Shown here piece after piece: positions 1 through 6,591 of a stretch of DNA of 7,747 nucleotides (the first letter of the stretch is position 1; each line of letters begins with the position of its first letter). The notes beneath the pieces were generated by a model, which searched no databases, had not been told where the DNA came from, and saw nothing but the letters and a program-made list of their open reading frames with translations. Position numbers and translations under genes: made by a program. The stretch covers positions 1-7,747 of the forward strand of contig JAQUOK010000123.1 of NCBI GenBank assembly GCA_028717165.1. The letters are read 5' to 3'. The DNA is from Victivallaceae bacterium (GTDB taxonomy: Bacteria > Verrucomicrobiota > Lentisphaeria > Victivallales > Victivallaceae).

Positions 1-469
1 GTCCCTGGACAATAACCTGGAAACCGCTGAACGCGACCGCGTCGGCTTTGCCGTCAAGTTCCGTTTGCAGCTCAGTTACATCGGCAATGGCATGACTGTG
101 TTCGGCTTCGGCAAAATACCCGCCCATAAAATCCTTCAGGTCGCTGAGCGTGCCGTAGAGATTCACCGCGCCGTTGCGCAGGAAGAACATCATTTGCGCC
201 AGCAGTGAATCCGGCCGGCTGTAGGCCGTACTCAAATCCTCGGCCACGGCTCCGAGATCGGTGGGTTCCAGGACTACTTCCGGGCCGGTCTGGCCGTTGA
301 CGCTGGTAATGTTCCCGGCTGAACCGATGGTGCCGGTGTTGCCGTCCGAGTCTTTGCAGCGCCAGAGGTAGGAGCCGTCGGTTTTTTGTTCAGGGAAGAC
401 CAGCAGCGTTCCGGCCGGAACACCGGCGCTTTCGAACTCGGTGATGTTTTTTACTTTCAGAATTTGCAT
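1..469 (-). CDS. Tail-fibre-like protein, N-terminal 156 residues (runs off left edge)
   Basis: The frame is open from an ATG at 469-467 to the window edge, starting MQILKVKNITEF. A GGGAG Shine-Dalgarno (complement of 476-480) sits 6 bases upstream. About residues 1-50 form a short beta-type domain (LLVFPEQ, YLWRCKDSDGNTGTIG). Then comes SVNGQTGPEVVLEPTDLGA, a motif very common in phage tail fibres, where it joins the virion-attached part to the shaft. HSHAIADVTELQTELDGKA follows at about residue 123; this HSH..I.DV..L...LDGKA heptad-like repeat is also typical of fibre shafts. It lies 12 bases after the LRR gene in the same operon, so it is probably a third adhesin or fibre subunit. The C-terminal receptor-binding end is outside the window. 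The fibre assignment is from motifs; the target is unknown. Confidence 0.85.
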   Translation of the reverse strand, partial: MQILKVKNITEFESAGVPAGTLLVFPEQKTDGSYLWRCKDSDGNTGTIGSAGNITSVNGQTGPEVVLEPTDLGAVAEDLSTAYSRPDSLLAQMMFFLRNGAVNLYGTLSDLKDFMGGYFAEAEHSHAIADVTELQTELDGKADAVAFSGFQVIVQG

Positions 470-481
470 ATTTAACTCCCT

Positions 482-1873
482 TTAGTTTATTTCTTGTTTC
501 CAATCAGATGGTATAGATGCATAATTAGCCGCTTGGGTGCATGCGTAATAACAACCCTCTCCATTAGCCTCACTGTGTGATACCCACAATTCAGGGACAC
601 TGCTGGTAATGGCCGTGCAATTTTTAAATGTTCCGAAAAAATCGTCGGCCGCGGTATTGCAGGTAAATAAACCGGTCGGCACCGTTACCAGGCTTGTACA
701 ATTCAGAAAGCATTTGCTGAAGCCCGTGGCCGCCGTATTATTCGCAAACAGATTTTCGGGTATTTCAGTTATGGCGGAACCATAAAAAATTTCATCAAAT
801 GATGTTGCGTTGACGTTGCTTGCAAATAAATTTTCCGGTATGCTTGCTATTGAGGTACATGAGCCGAACAATCTATAAAAACTCGTGACGGCAGTGTTAT
901 TGGCAAATAAACCGGCGGGCAGTGCTTGTATATCGTAGCAGCTTGTAAAGCAGTACGAGAAATCAGTAACCAGCGGATTATTGGCGAACAGATTTTCCGG
1001 GATTGATTGTAAATCGGAACATACCTGGAAACAGCCGTAAAAATCAGTAACCAATGGATTGCTGGCAAACAGACTTTCCGGGATTGAAGTTATTTTCCAT
1101 AGCCAATAAAAACATTCCCTGAATGAAGTAACCAGCGGATTGTTGGCAAATAGATTTGCCGGAATGGATTGGATATTCTTACAGAAATAAAAACAATCGG
1201 CAAATGTAGTTACTTTTGGATTATGCGCAAATAAATTTTCTGGTATAACTGTAAGGTTGGATGATCTGAACAACCATCTGAAATTAGTAACTTCAGGGTT
1301 ATTTGCAAATAAATTTTCCGGTATTGTCGTACAGCCAATATCGTAAAAAGTACCATAAAACGCCGTAACATCACGAGCCAGGCTGAAGATATCTTCAGGT
1401 ATGCTTGTAAGCGCGTCACACCCCATAAATGTAAAATAAAACATTTGTACGGTATCGTAATCATCAGCCACGTCCACGATACCTGTAAGAGTATGCATAT
1501 TTTGACACATATAAAAAGCCTGTTTCAACGATTTGAATTTTACCCCTAAACCAAAATGCGCCTCCTGCAGTTTATCGCGCATGGTTTGATCTAATGGTTC
1601 AAAATCCAATGCTTCACATGTGCCGGTTATGGATACGGTGTAAGTTCCGGCGGCCGCGTATTCATGGGTCTTCGCATCATCATTCCAGGCGGTGATAGTA
1701 TCCGAACTTCCATCGCCCCAGTCCACTGTCATGTCATAATTAAAATCGGTAGCCAGCGGCAAGGTGACGGATTCATTATCGGCTGTGGTCGTCCATACCG
1801 TTTCAAACGGCACATATTCCGGGAGGCTCTCGTTGCCGAGCGCGACATGTTTAAGGGTTTCGAATATATTCAT
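482..1873 (-). CDS. PKD-like plus BspA-type leucine-rich repeat protein, candidate phage tail adhesin
   Basis: This 463-residue protein has no signal peptide or membrane segment, as expected for a virion part rather than an exported surface protein. Residues 22-86 form a PKD-like beta-sandwich: an FETVWTTT strand, the diagnostic WGDGS at 52-56, and HEYAAAGTYTVSITG at 70-84. Residues 158-424 hold ten repeats of 26-27 residues with consensus IPENLFANNPxVTxFxxCFxxCxxIxS, i.e. BspA-like LRRs (DUF285-type), with regularly spaced Phe and a Cys ladder. A capping region with four or more aromatic/Cys positions (GCYYACTQAANY) ends in SIPSDWKQEIN. The start is fixed by the TGATG overlap with the upstream fibre gene, so translation is probably coupled. 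Such LRR proteins bind extracellular ligands, but the ligand here is unknown. The repeat part is much AT-richer than the N-terminal domain. A bacterial surface adhesin is the alternative reading, but operon position favours a tail protein. Confidence 0.9.
   Translation of the reverse strand: MNIFETLKHVALGNESLPEYVPFETVWTTTADNESVTLPLATDFNYDMTVDWGDGSSDTITAWNDDAKTHEYAAAGTYTVSITGTCEALDFEPLDQTMRDKLQEAHFGLGVKFKSLKQAFYMCQNMHTLTGIVDVADDYDTVQMFYFTFMGCDALTSIPEDIFSLARDVTAFYGTFYDIGCTTIPENLFANNPEVTNFRWLFRSSNLTVIPENLFAHNPKVTTFADCFYFCKNIQSIPANLFANNPLVTSFRECFYWLWKITSIPESLFASNPLVTDFYGCFQVCSDLQSIPENLFANNPLVTDFSYCFTSCYDIQALPAGLFANNTAVTSFYRLFGSCTSIASIPENLFASNVNATSFDEIFYGSAITEIPENLFANNTAATGFSKCFLNCTSLVTVPTGLFTCNTAADDFFGTFKNCTAITSSVPELWVSHSEANGEGCYYACTQAANYASIPSDWKQEIN
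602..1402 (-). repeat. Array of ten 78-81 bp LRR-coding repeats
   Basis: The array encodes residues 158-424 of the LRR protein. The unit is 81 bp, or 78 bp in the first two units and the eighth. Similarity is visible in the DNA, for example the recurring plus-strand stretches gtaaccagcggatt (near 966 and 1128) and aacagattttccggg-like segments. The central units starting at residues 210, 237, 264 and 291 are closest to each other, while the outer ones are more diverged. Base composition falls to about one third GC in places (19 of 60 bases at 1201-1260), against 32 of 60 at 1741-1800 in the N-terminal domain of the same gene. Whole units could be gained or lost in frame by recombination. Confidence 0.9.
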
Positions 1874-4707
1874 CAGCTGTACCTCTGGCTTCTGCCGGCA
1901 AAATAAATCGTTCCGTTGTCATTGAAAAACGCGCAATAATACACATTCGGCTCGCTATTAAAAATGATTTCAGTCGCCCCGAAGGTTACAGAGAATTCGC
2001 CGGTATTGTCAATGCATAAAACCATTCCGGCGTTCGCCGGCAAATTGGAAATTGTTATGCCGGAAACATCGGCTGTGGTAGTGCAAACCTGATAATCGCC
2101 GAGCGTATAGTCTATTGCGGCCGCGCCGGAAATATCGCCTTTTTCGTAACGATCCGATGAGACATATTTTTCCCCCTGCGGCCCCTGTTCACCCTGTGCT
2201 CCGGTCTCGCCCTGGATTCCCTGTTCCCCCTGAATACCCTGCTCACCCTGAGCGCCGGTTTCGCCCTGTTCGCCTTGCGCCCCGGTGTCCCCTTTGTCTC
2301 CTTTCAATGCGGCAAGGAAATCCGCTTCCGTACCAGTATTCCCGGCGTCGATCCAGACCTGATAGGCGGAATCACCATCGTCACCTTTTTCGCCCTGAGC
2401 GCCGGTTTCGCCCTGTTCGCCTTGCTTCCCCTGGGCCCCGGTTTCGCCCTGTTCGCCTTGCTCCCCCTGGGCCCCGGTCTCGCCGGTATCCCCCTTGTCG
2501 CCTTTATCTCCGCTGCCGAGGATCAATTCCCAGGTTCCGGTAATTTCGCTGATATTTTTCATTGCCATGATCCCGGACAAATCCACCGCCGCCGAGTCCG
2601 TACCGTAGGTAACTGAATTCTGCGGGAACTGCCACTGGACGCCGTCATTATCGGCTACCGCGACAATGTTCAGAAGTGTGTTTACAGAGAGGGCGCTATC
2701 AGTCAAATCATCCTGGGTAAACTCATGCCGGGAACCGTCATGCACCCGAATCCAGTCCAGATAATCTTCCTCGGTCCCGGTATTGCCGGCGTCGATCCAG
2801 ACCTGATAGGCGGAAGCGCCGTCATCGCCTTTTTCCCCCTGGGCTCCGGTTTCCCCGGTCTCGCCGGTATCGCCTTTTTCACCTTTGTCGCCGCCGCCGA
2901 GGATCAGTTGCCAGGTTCCGGTGATTTCACTGATGTTCTTCATCGCCATGATCCCGGACAGATCAACTACCGCCGAGTCGGTTCCGTAAGTAACGGAATT
3001 CTGCGGCAGTTGCCACTGGACGCCGTCATTGTCGGCTACCGCGACAACGTTCAGCAGCGAATTTACCGAAAGTGTGTTATCGGAAAGATCATCCTGGGTA
3101 AACTCATGGCGGCCCCCGTCATGCACCCGGAGCCAGTCCAGATAATCGCTCTCGGTACCGGTATTACCGGCAGAAAGCCACATCTGGTAGAGACTCTCCC
3201 CGGAAATCCCCTGCGCGAACCTGATCCTCCCCCCGTAGGTAACGTCGCTTTGCCCGAAATAAATCACCGTCTGGTCATTGGAATATTCGGTCTGGATCAT
3301 CACCGGGCTGTCGGGATCGCCGGTCTTGACCGCGAGGCCGTTGCCCATCGCGTCGTAGAGTTCGATCTGGGCGATGGTTTTTGTTCCCTCCAGCACCAGC
3401 GAACCGCCGTAAACGTCATCGGCGGCAAAGACACGATCGGCAACCACCTCGGCGTTTTCGCCGCGCTCGCCCTGATCGCCTTTTTCCCCTTTCTCGCCCT
3501 GTTCTCCCTGAATCCCCTGAATGCCGCCCGGAGCGGGAGCGCTCCAGTCCCCGAAATCATCGGAAAGTTTTACATAAAGATGGTTGTTGTCGGTGTCCAG
3601 ATAGGTAAATCCGCGCTCGGCGTCGTCATAAACGCTTTTATTGTCGAGCGTTCCGGCCATGTCGATATCCACGCCGTCGCCCTTTTCGCCGGCGTCGCCT
3701 TTATCACCTTTCTCGCCCTGCGCCCCCTGCGCCCCGGTATCGCCGGGCAGTCCCCGGTCGCCGGTATTGCCCTTATCGCCTTGTTCTCCCTGCGGCCCCT
3801 GCGCTCCGGTGTCCCCGGTATCCCCCTTGTCGCCTTTTTCGCCCTGGGACTCGATGATCGGGAACGCGGGCGACCAGTCCACGGAAGCATCGGAAAGCTT
3901 GAAGTAAATAGCGGATTCCTCGGGCACGCCATAGACAAAACCCTTGAGTTCATCGTCATAGTTGTCGCGTTCCGCCAGCGTGCCGGAAGCGGACGGAACC
4001 AGGTCGGAACCGTCCTTGCCCTTGGGAATACTGTAGCCATCACTCCATTCGCCTTCCGGAAAACGCGAACGGAAGTACACATCATCCTCGGTCTGCGTAT
4101 CGTGCCAGTTTTCGTTGTCCTCGGAAAACTGGTATTCCAGCGCCTGCTGGATGTACGCTTTTACCTGTTCACTGGTCCAGTAATCGCCATCCCCCACGGC
4201 CGTCGGGGAACCCATCCCGGCAGTACCGCGCCGGTTGCGCACCGTAATATCGAACTGCAATACAAAGGCCGGTTTTGTCCGCCCGGAAACAAAAGCACAG
4301 AGTTCCACTCCGAGCGTAATGTCGTCTTTCCCGGAAATGGCTTCCTCAAGTTCAACCGTATCGGTTTTCAGCAAGGGAATGCGAACTTCGGAATAGGTTT
4401 GTTCCTCGTCGGTATCGGCGTTGAGCGTACCCGATACCACGGTGATATTGTCATTGTCCGCCCTGAGTTTCGGGGTGGTGTCGGTATCCCAGTCATTATC
4501 CAGCAGGCAGTCCCAGGAAACAAACGCGCTCAACTGGTCATACGGGTAGGCTTCACCGTCCCGCAGCAGCCGCAGGCACAGCAGCGCCTCCACCCCGCGG
4601 GTGATCGCCTTGGTCGAGGATGTGCTTTGCCCATACTCGTCAACGATTTCACCCACGGTGGAATCCGCTTTAACGTAAATGATTATCTGTTGTAAATCCT
4701 CATACAT
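1873..4707 (-). CDS. Collagen-like phage tail fibre protein (944 aa)
   Basis: This is probably a long trimeric tail fibre. Residues 1-165 form a beta-rich N-terminal domain resembling baseplate-attachment domains of gut phage fibres (ITRGVEALLCLRLL, FVLQFDITVRNR). Residues 174-232 are a linker (DGDYWTSEQVKAYIQQALEY, then QFSEDNENWH and EWSDGYSIPKGKDG). Five Gly-X-Y blocks follow at about 289-345, 395-418, 606-632, 733-780 and 803-847, 67 triplets in all, rich in GEK, GDK, GDT and GAQ; these should form collagen-type triple helices without hydroxyproline. Two internal duplications lie between them. Residues 848-944 form a compact C-terminal domain (DYTLGDYQVCTTTADVSG, ISNLPANAGMVLCIDNTG), likely the receptor-binding tip. 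The ATG at 4707 has GGAG (4714-4717, complement) 6 bases upstream. The stop overlaps the next start by one base. Fibre identity is well supported; the receptor is unknown. Confidence 0.92.
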   Translation of the reverse strand: MYEDLQQIIIYVKADSTVGEIVDEYGQSTSSTKAITRGVEALLCLRLLRDGEAYPYDQLSAFVSWDCLLDNDWDTDTTPKLRADNDNITVVSGTLNADTDEEQTYSEVRIPLLKTDTVELEEAISGKDDITLGVELCAFVSGRTKPAFVLQFDITVRNRRGTAGMGSPTAVGDGDYWTSEQVKAYIQQALEYQFSEDNENWHDTQTEDDVYFRSRFPEGEWSDGYSIPKGKDGSDLVPSASGTLAERDNYDDELKGFVYGVPEESAIYFKLSDASVDWSPAFPIIESQGEKGDKGDTGDTGAQGPQGEQGDKGNTGDRGLPGDTGAQGAQGEKGDKGDAGEKGDGVDIDMAGTLDNKSVYDDAERGFTYLDTDNNHLYVKLSDDFGDWSAPAPGGIQGIQGEQGEKGEKGDQGERGENAEVVADRVFAADDVYGGSLVLEGTKTIAQIELYDAMGNGLAVKTGDPDSPVMIQTEYSNDQTVIYFGQSDVTYGGRIRFAQGISGESLYQMWLSAGNTGTESDYLDWLRVHDGGRHEFTQDDLSDNTLSVNSLLNVVAVADNDGVQWQLPQNSVTYGTDSAVVDLSGIMAMKNISEITGTWQLILGGGDKGEKGDTGETGETGAQGEKGDDGASAYQVWIDAGNTGTEEDYLDWIRVHDGSRHEFTQDDLTDSALSVNTLLNIVAVADNDGVQWQFPQNSVTYGTDSAAVDLSGIMAMKNISEITGTWELILGSGDKGDKGDTGETGAQGEQGEQGETGAQGKQGEQGETGAQGEKGDDGDSAYQVWIDAGNTGTEADFLAALKGDKGDTGAQGEQGETGAQGEQGIQGEQGIQGETGAQGEQGPQGEKYVSSDRYEKGDISGAAAIDYTLGDYQVCTTTADVSGITISNLPANAGMVLCIDNTGEFSVTFGATEIIFNSEPNVYYCAFFNDNGTIYFAGRSQRYS
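2167..3843 (-). repeat. Five collagen-like Gly-X-Y coding blocks
   Basis: The uninterrupted triplet blocks map to 3673-3843 (19 triplets), 3454-3525 (8), 2812-2892 (9), 2368-2511 (16) and 2167-2301 (15). Glycine occupies every third residue without a break inside each block, and X/Y positions are mostly E, D, K, Q, T and A, the usual set for bacterial and phage collagen-like proteins. The DNA is strongly GC-rich (45 of 60 bases at 3721-3780). The last two blocks are the most internally repetitive (GETGAQGEQ-type units), so triplet-number change by slippage or recombination is most likely there. Confidence 0.9.
2515..3189 (-). repeat. Duplicated 98-residue fibre domain, with a third partial copy downstream
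   Basis: Residues 507-604 (positions 2896-3189) and 634-731 (2515-2808) of the fibre are near-identical copies offset by exactly 127 residues with no gaps. Both run from YQxWxxAGNTGTExDYLDW through RHEFTQDDL and SVTYGTDSA to MAMKNISEITGTW and LILG. Each is followed by a collagen block, so the unit is globular domain plus triple helix. A third, truncated copy at residues 782-800 (2308-2364) keeps only YQVWIDAGNTGTEADFL and then enters a collagen block. The similarity is also strong in DNA (plus-strand ggcgtcgatccagacctgatag recurs near 2345 and 2789), which suggests a fairly recent tandem duplication. Confidence 0.92.
3538..3987 (-). repeat. Second duplication in the fibre: 40-residue GTL...KLSD...DWS module
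   Basis: Residues 241-280 (positions 3868-3987) and 351-390 (3538-3657) align without gaps at an offset of 110. Shared positions include GTL, YDD, GF.Y, Y.KLSD and DWS. This module is more diverged than the 98-residue duplication, so it is older. Each copy is followed within about ten residues by a collagen block. Modules with this pattern are common in fibres of gut phages, where they act as small beta domains between shaft segments; that role is inferred here. Confidence 0.8.
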
Positions 4708-4802
4708 GATAAACTCCGTTTGAAATAAGAAATAAGAAATCCAAAATAAGAAATGGGAGATAGCCGAAACCGGCTTTTACTTTCATCTTTCATCTTTTAT
4801 CT
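4708..4802 (-). other. 95-bp intergenic spacer made of heptamer repeats around a hairpin
   Basis: This is the only gap longer than 12 bases between the six minus-strand genes. On the plus strand it holds five in-register heptads at 4723-4757 (AAATAAG twice, AAATCCA, AAATAAG, AAATGGG), a small hairpin at 4762-4775, and four heptads of a different sequence at 4781-4808 (TTTCATC twice, TTTTATC, TTTAATC). The last heptad runs into the stop codon and final Asp codon of the vWA-like gene. The fibre gene's Shine-Dalgarno lies just outside the first array. I see no convincing promoter on the minus strand here. Confidence 0.85.
4762..4775. other. Small GC-rich hairpin in the repeat spacer
   Basis: The plus-strand sequence AGCCG-AAAC-CGGCT gives a perfect 5-bp stem with a 4-base loop. 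On the minus strand, the direction of the operon, no T-run follows the stem, so it is not a standard intrinsic terminator. On the plus strand only four Ts follow. It could be an mRNA-processing or stability element between the vWA-like and fibre genes, or part of a repeated intergenic element together with the heptads. Confidence 0.5.
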
Positions 4803-5684
4803 TTAATCTTCTTCGTATTCGAAATTGAAACTCAGTTGATCGATGTATTCCTTGGTCCATATGAGCCAGGCTTCATTGCCGGCGGTGCGCTCCACCAGGG
4901 TGGATTCGGGGTAATATTCCTGGATATAAGCGACGAAATTATCATAGGCCGGCTGAATGGTGCTCAAGCTCATCGATCCCGACGAGTCGACGAACAGCCC
5001 GATGGTGTACTTCGTCGCGGAATACTGCGATTTCAGCGCGTTGAGCGCCAGGACAAACTGCGTCATGGAGTTGCACGGATCGCGGTCGCAGGAATAGTAA
5101 AGCACGTTTGACGGCCTCCCGGAACTCCCGAAAATCTGCCCCGAATTACCGCCGCCGGGCTGGATTATCGCCGTGTAAAAGCCGATGGCTTCCTCGAACA
5201 TTGCCTTGTGTTCGTCGTAAGTGGTTCCCGTGGTGTAGCCCGACTCTGCCTCGTCGATCCAGGTGATCGAGATAATATCTTCCTTCTTGCGGAGATAGTT
5301 GACGATCCTGAACATCTGCTTCAGCCATTTCGCCGAAAGGAAATAAGGATTCGGCTCCAGCCGTTCATTTACCTCAAGCGCCGCCAGCAGATCAGCCTCG
5401 TTCCACAGCCTGGCGTCGTCTCTCGTCCAGTTGCGGTACCATGGGATCAGCTCGGTAACCGCATTATGCATCCGGCGTTCCATGACCTTGTAATCCTCGT
5501 TCGGATTGAACTCTGTCAGCATCGGCCTCAAAGCCGAAGGCATGTCCTCTGCATTCATCTCCGGGAACAGGTATTCGATGCGCTCCCGGATCGCTTCGTA
5601 AAGCTCATAGCCCTTGACTGACGGCAGGGCCAGTACCGGCAGGCCGGTCCAGTCGCTCCAGTGGGTGGGTTTTATGATGGCCAT
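4803..5684 (-). CDS. Phage structural-type protein with C-terminal von Willebrand factor A-like segment
   Basis: This is a 293-residue protein without a signal peptide or membrane helix. About residues 1-135 (MAIIKPTHWSDWTGLP, GYELYEAIRERIEYLF, LLAALEVNERLE) look like an alpha-helical domain of the kind found in uncharacterised phage structural proteins. About residues 136-280 alternate beta and alpha. The key stretch is TIGLFVDSSGSMS at 227-239: a hydrophobic strand ending in DxSGS, the first metal-binding loop of a MIDAS site in vWA domains. It is followed by an amphipathic helix (TIQPAYDNFVAYIQEYY) and a strand (TLVERTAGNEAWLIW). The canonical downstream MIDAS Thr and Asp are not obvious, and the DSSGS strand lies near the C-terminus, so the fold may be partial or permuted. 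The ATG lies in a TAATG overlap with the upstream gene; only a weak AGG precedes it, so reinitiation is likely. A role in virion adhesion or assembly is inference. Confidence 0.85.
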   Translation of the reverse strand: MAIIKPTHWSDWTGLPVLALPSVKGYELYEAIRERIEYLFPEMNAEDMPSALRPMLTEFNPNEDYKVMERRMHNAVTELIPWYRNWTRDDARLWNEADLLAALEVNERLEPNPYFLSAKWLKQMFRIVNYLRKKEDIISITWIDEAESGYTTGTTYDEHKAMFEEAIGFYTAIIQPGGGNSGQIFGSSGRPSNVLYYSCDRDPCNSMTQFVLALNALKSQYSATKYTIGLFVDSSGSMSLSTIQPAYDNFVAYIQEYYPESTLVERTAGNEAWLIWTKEYIDQLSFNFEYEED

Positions 5685-6583
5685 TATGAATACCTGTTGT
5701 TATAGATGACGCCGTTATTCCAGATCTGGACGATCTCGCACATTATGTTTTCCTCGGAATTCCACTTGACCACGCCCAGGAGCGCGGTGAATTTGTCGGC
5801 GGTGAATTCAGGAAACGAGCTTTGCGCTTTGATTTCGGTAGTCCACTCTTCATCGGCATAAACCGCCTCGAAAACGACGTAGGATTCGCCGCTTATAGCG
5901 AGCGTTTTTTCCGGGACGGTTATCTTGTCGATCCCCGACACGAAAACGCCGCAGTCTCCGCCTCCCAGCGTATCGCTGCCGTCGATGACTTTGATGGTAT
6001 TTTCATTGTCCTCATCGGCGGTCAACCGAAAAAAACCGCTGTAGTTATTGCCGCCGGAACCGCCCCCGCCAAGCTGCAAAAGTGCCCACTTTTCGCCGGT
6101 GCCGGATTCCTTCCAGAGGATTCTGCCGACGCCGCTGCTTGTCGAAACCAGCCCGGCCGCGTTAAGTTTCGCATACTTGTGTGATTCATTACCGATATTT
6201 ACTTTTACCGGAGTTACGCCCAGCAGCAGCGCCTTGCCGATCTTCTCAGATTCAAGCGGCGTTTGTAAAATCGCGAACGGCATATCCTTATTATCGGCGG
6301 AGACTTTTTTCCCTGAAAACACCGGCACCCGGCTCTTGAATTCCTGTTCCTTTTCGTCGTCATCCGGCTGGATTATCAGGTCGTCCAGGATCACCGGGGA
6401 AAACTGTTCCAACAAAGCACCGGAGTCATTTTGGATCAGGACAATCCCGGTTTTGCTGTTGCCGCGCAACGCGTTGGAACCGAACTCCAACTGGTTATTC
6501 CGGCAGAAATTCGCCGCGTCGATAAAGGCGTTCCAGGTGGAAGCCTTGACTTTGAACGTCTCACCGGTTATTACTTTTTTCAT
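5684..6583 (-). CDS. Two-domain beta-rich protein of unknown function, probable tail/virion component
   Basis: I do not recognise a named family for this 299-residue protein. Residues 1-30 (MKKVITGETFKVKASTWNAF, IDAANFCR) form a helical start. Residues 45-171 form a beta-rich domain (GIVLIQNDSGALLEQFSPVIL, KALLLGVTPVKVNI, RILWKESGTGEKWALLQLG) of the type seen in uncharacterised phage structural proteins. A flexible GGGGSGG linker at 172-178 separates it from a second beta-rich domain (181-299, YSGFFRLTADEDNENTIKV, TALLGVVKWNSEE). The C-terminus NNRYS resembles the QRYS end of the collagen fibre, which may be chance. The ATG at 6583 follows the upstream stop by 8 bases; GGGAAG near that stop and a closer GGAA are the candidate ribosome binding sequences. 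Location between two other structural-type genes supports a virion role. Confidence 0.85.
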   Translation of the reverse strand: MKKVITGETFKVKASTWNAFIDAANFCRNNQLEFGSNALRGNSKTGIVLIQNDSGALLEQFSPVILDDLIIQPDDDEKEQEFKSRVPVFSGKKVSADNKDMPFAILQTPLESEKIGKALLLGVTPVKVNIGNESHKYAKLNAAGLVSTSSGVGRILWKESGTGEKWALLQLGGGGSGGNNYSGFFRLTADEDNENTIKVIDGSDTLGGGDCGVFVSGIDKITVPEKTLAISGESYVVFEAVYADEEWTTEIKAQSSFPEFTADKFTALLGVVKWNSEENIMCEIVQIWNNGVIYNNRYS

Positions 6584-6591
6584 AATTCCGC

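Noticed and set aside
602..1402. CRISPR-like array from regularly spaced similar segments
   Set aside because: The 81-bp period is coding, in frame throughout, and has no conserved direct repeat with unique spacers.
482..1500. Possible diversity-generating retroelement target in the LRR gene
   Set aside because: No reverse transcriptase, template repeat or near-duplicate of the gene's 3' end is present in the window; the repeats are ordinary in-frame LRR units without adenine-specific differences that I can identify.
3641..3907. Plus-strand frame encoding an SP-rich repetitive peptide
   Set aside because: The Ser-Pro periodicity is just the complement of Gly-X-Y codons in the collagen block on the other strand.
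2725..4695. A 656-codon open frame on the plus strand opposite the fibre gene
   Set aside because: It is the antisense shadow of GC-rich, periodic fibre codons; its protein is low-complexity (repeated Pro/Leu/Phe/Ala) with no recognisable domain, while the minus-strand frame gives clear collagen and fibre motifs.
4762..4780. Intrinsic terminator between the vWA-like and fibre genes
   Set aside because: The stem is only 5 bp and no T-run follows it on the minus strand; the four Ts are on the wrong side for this operon.
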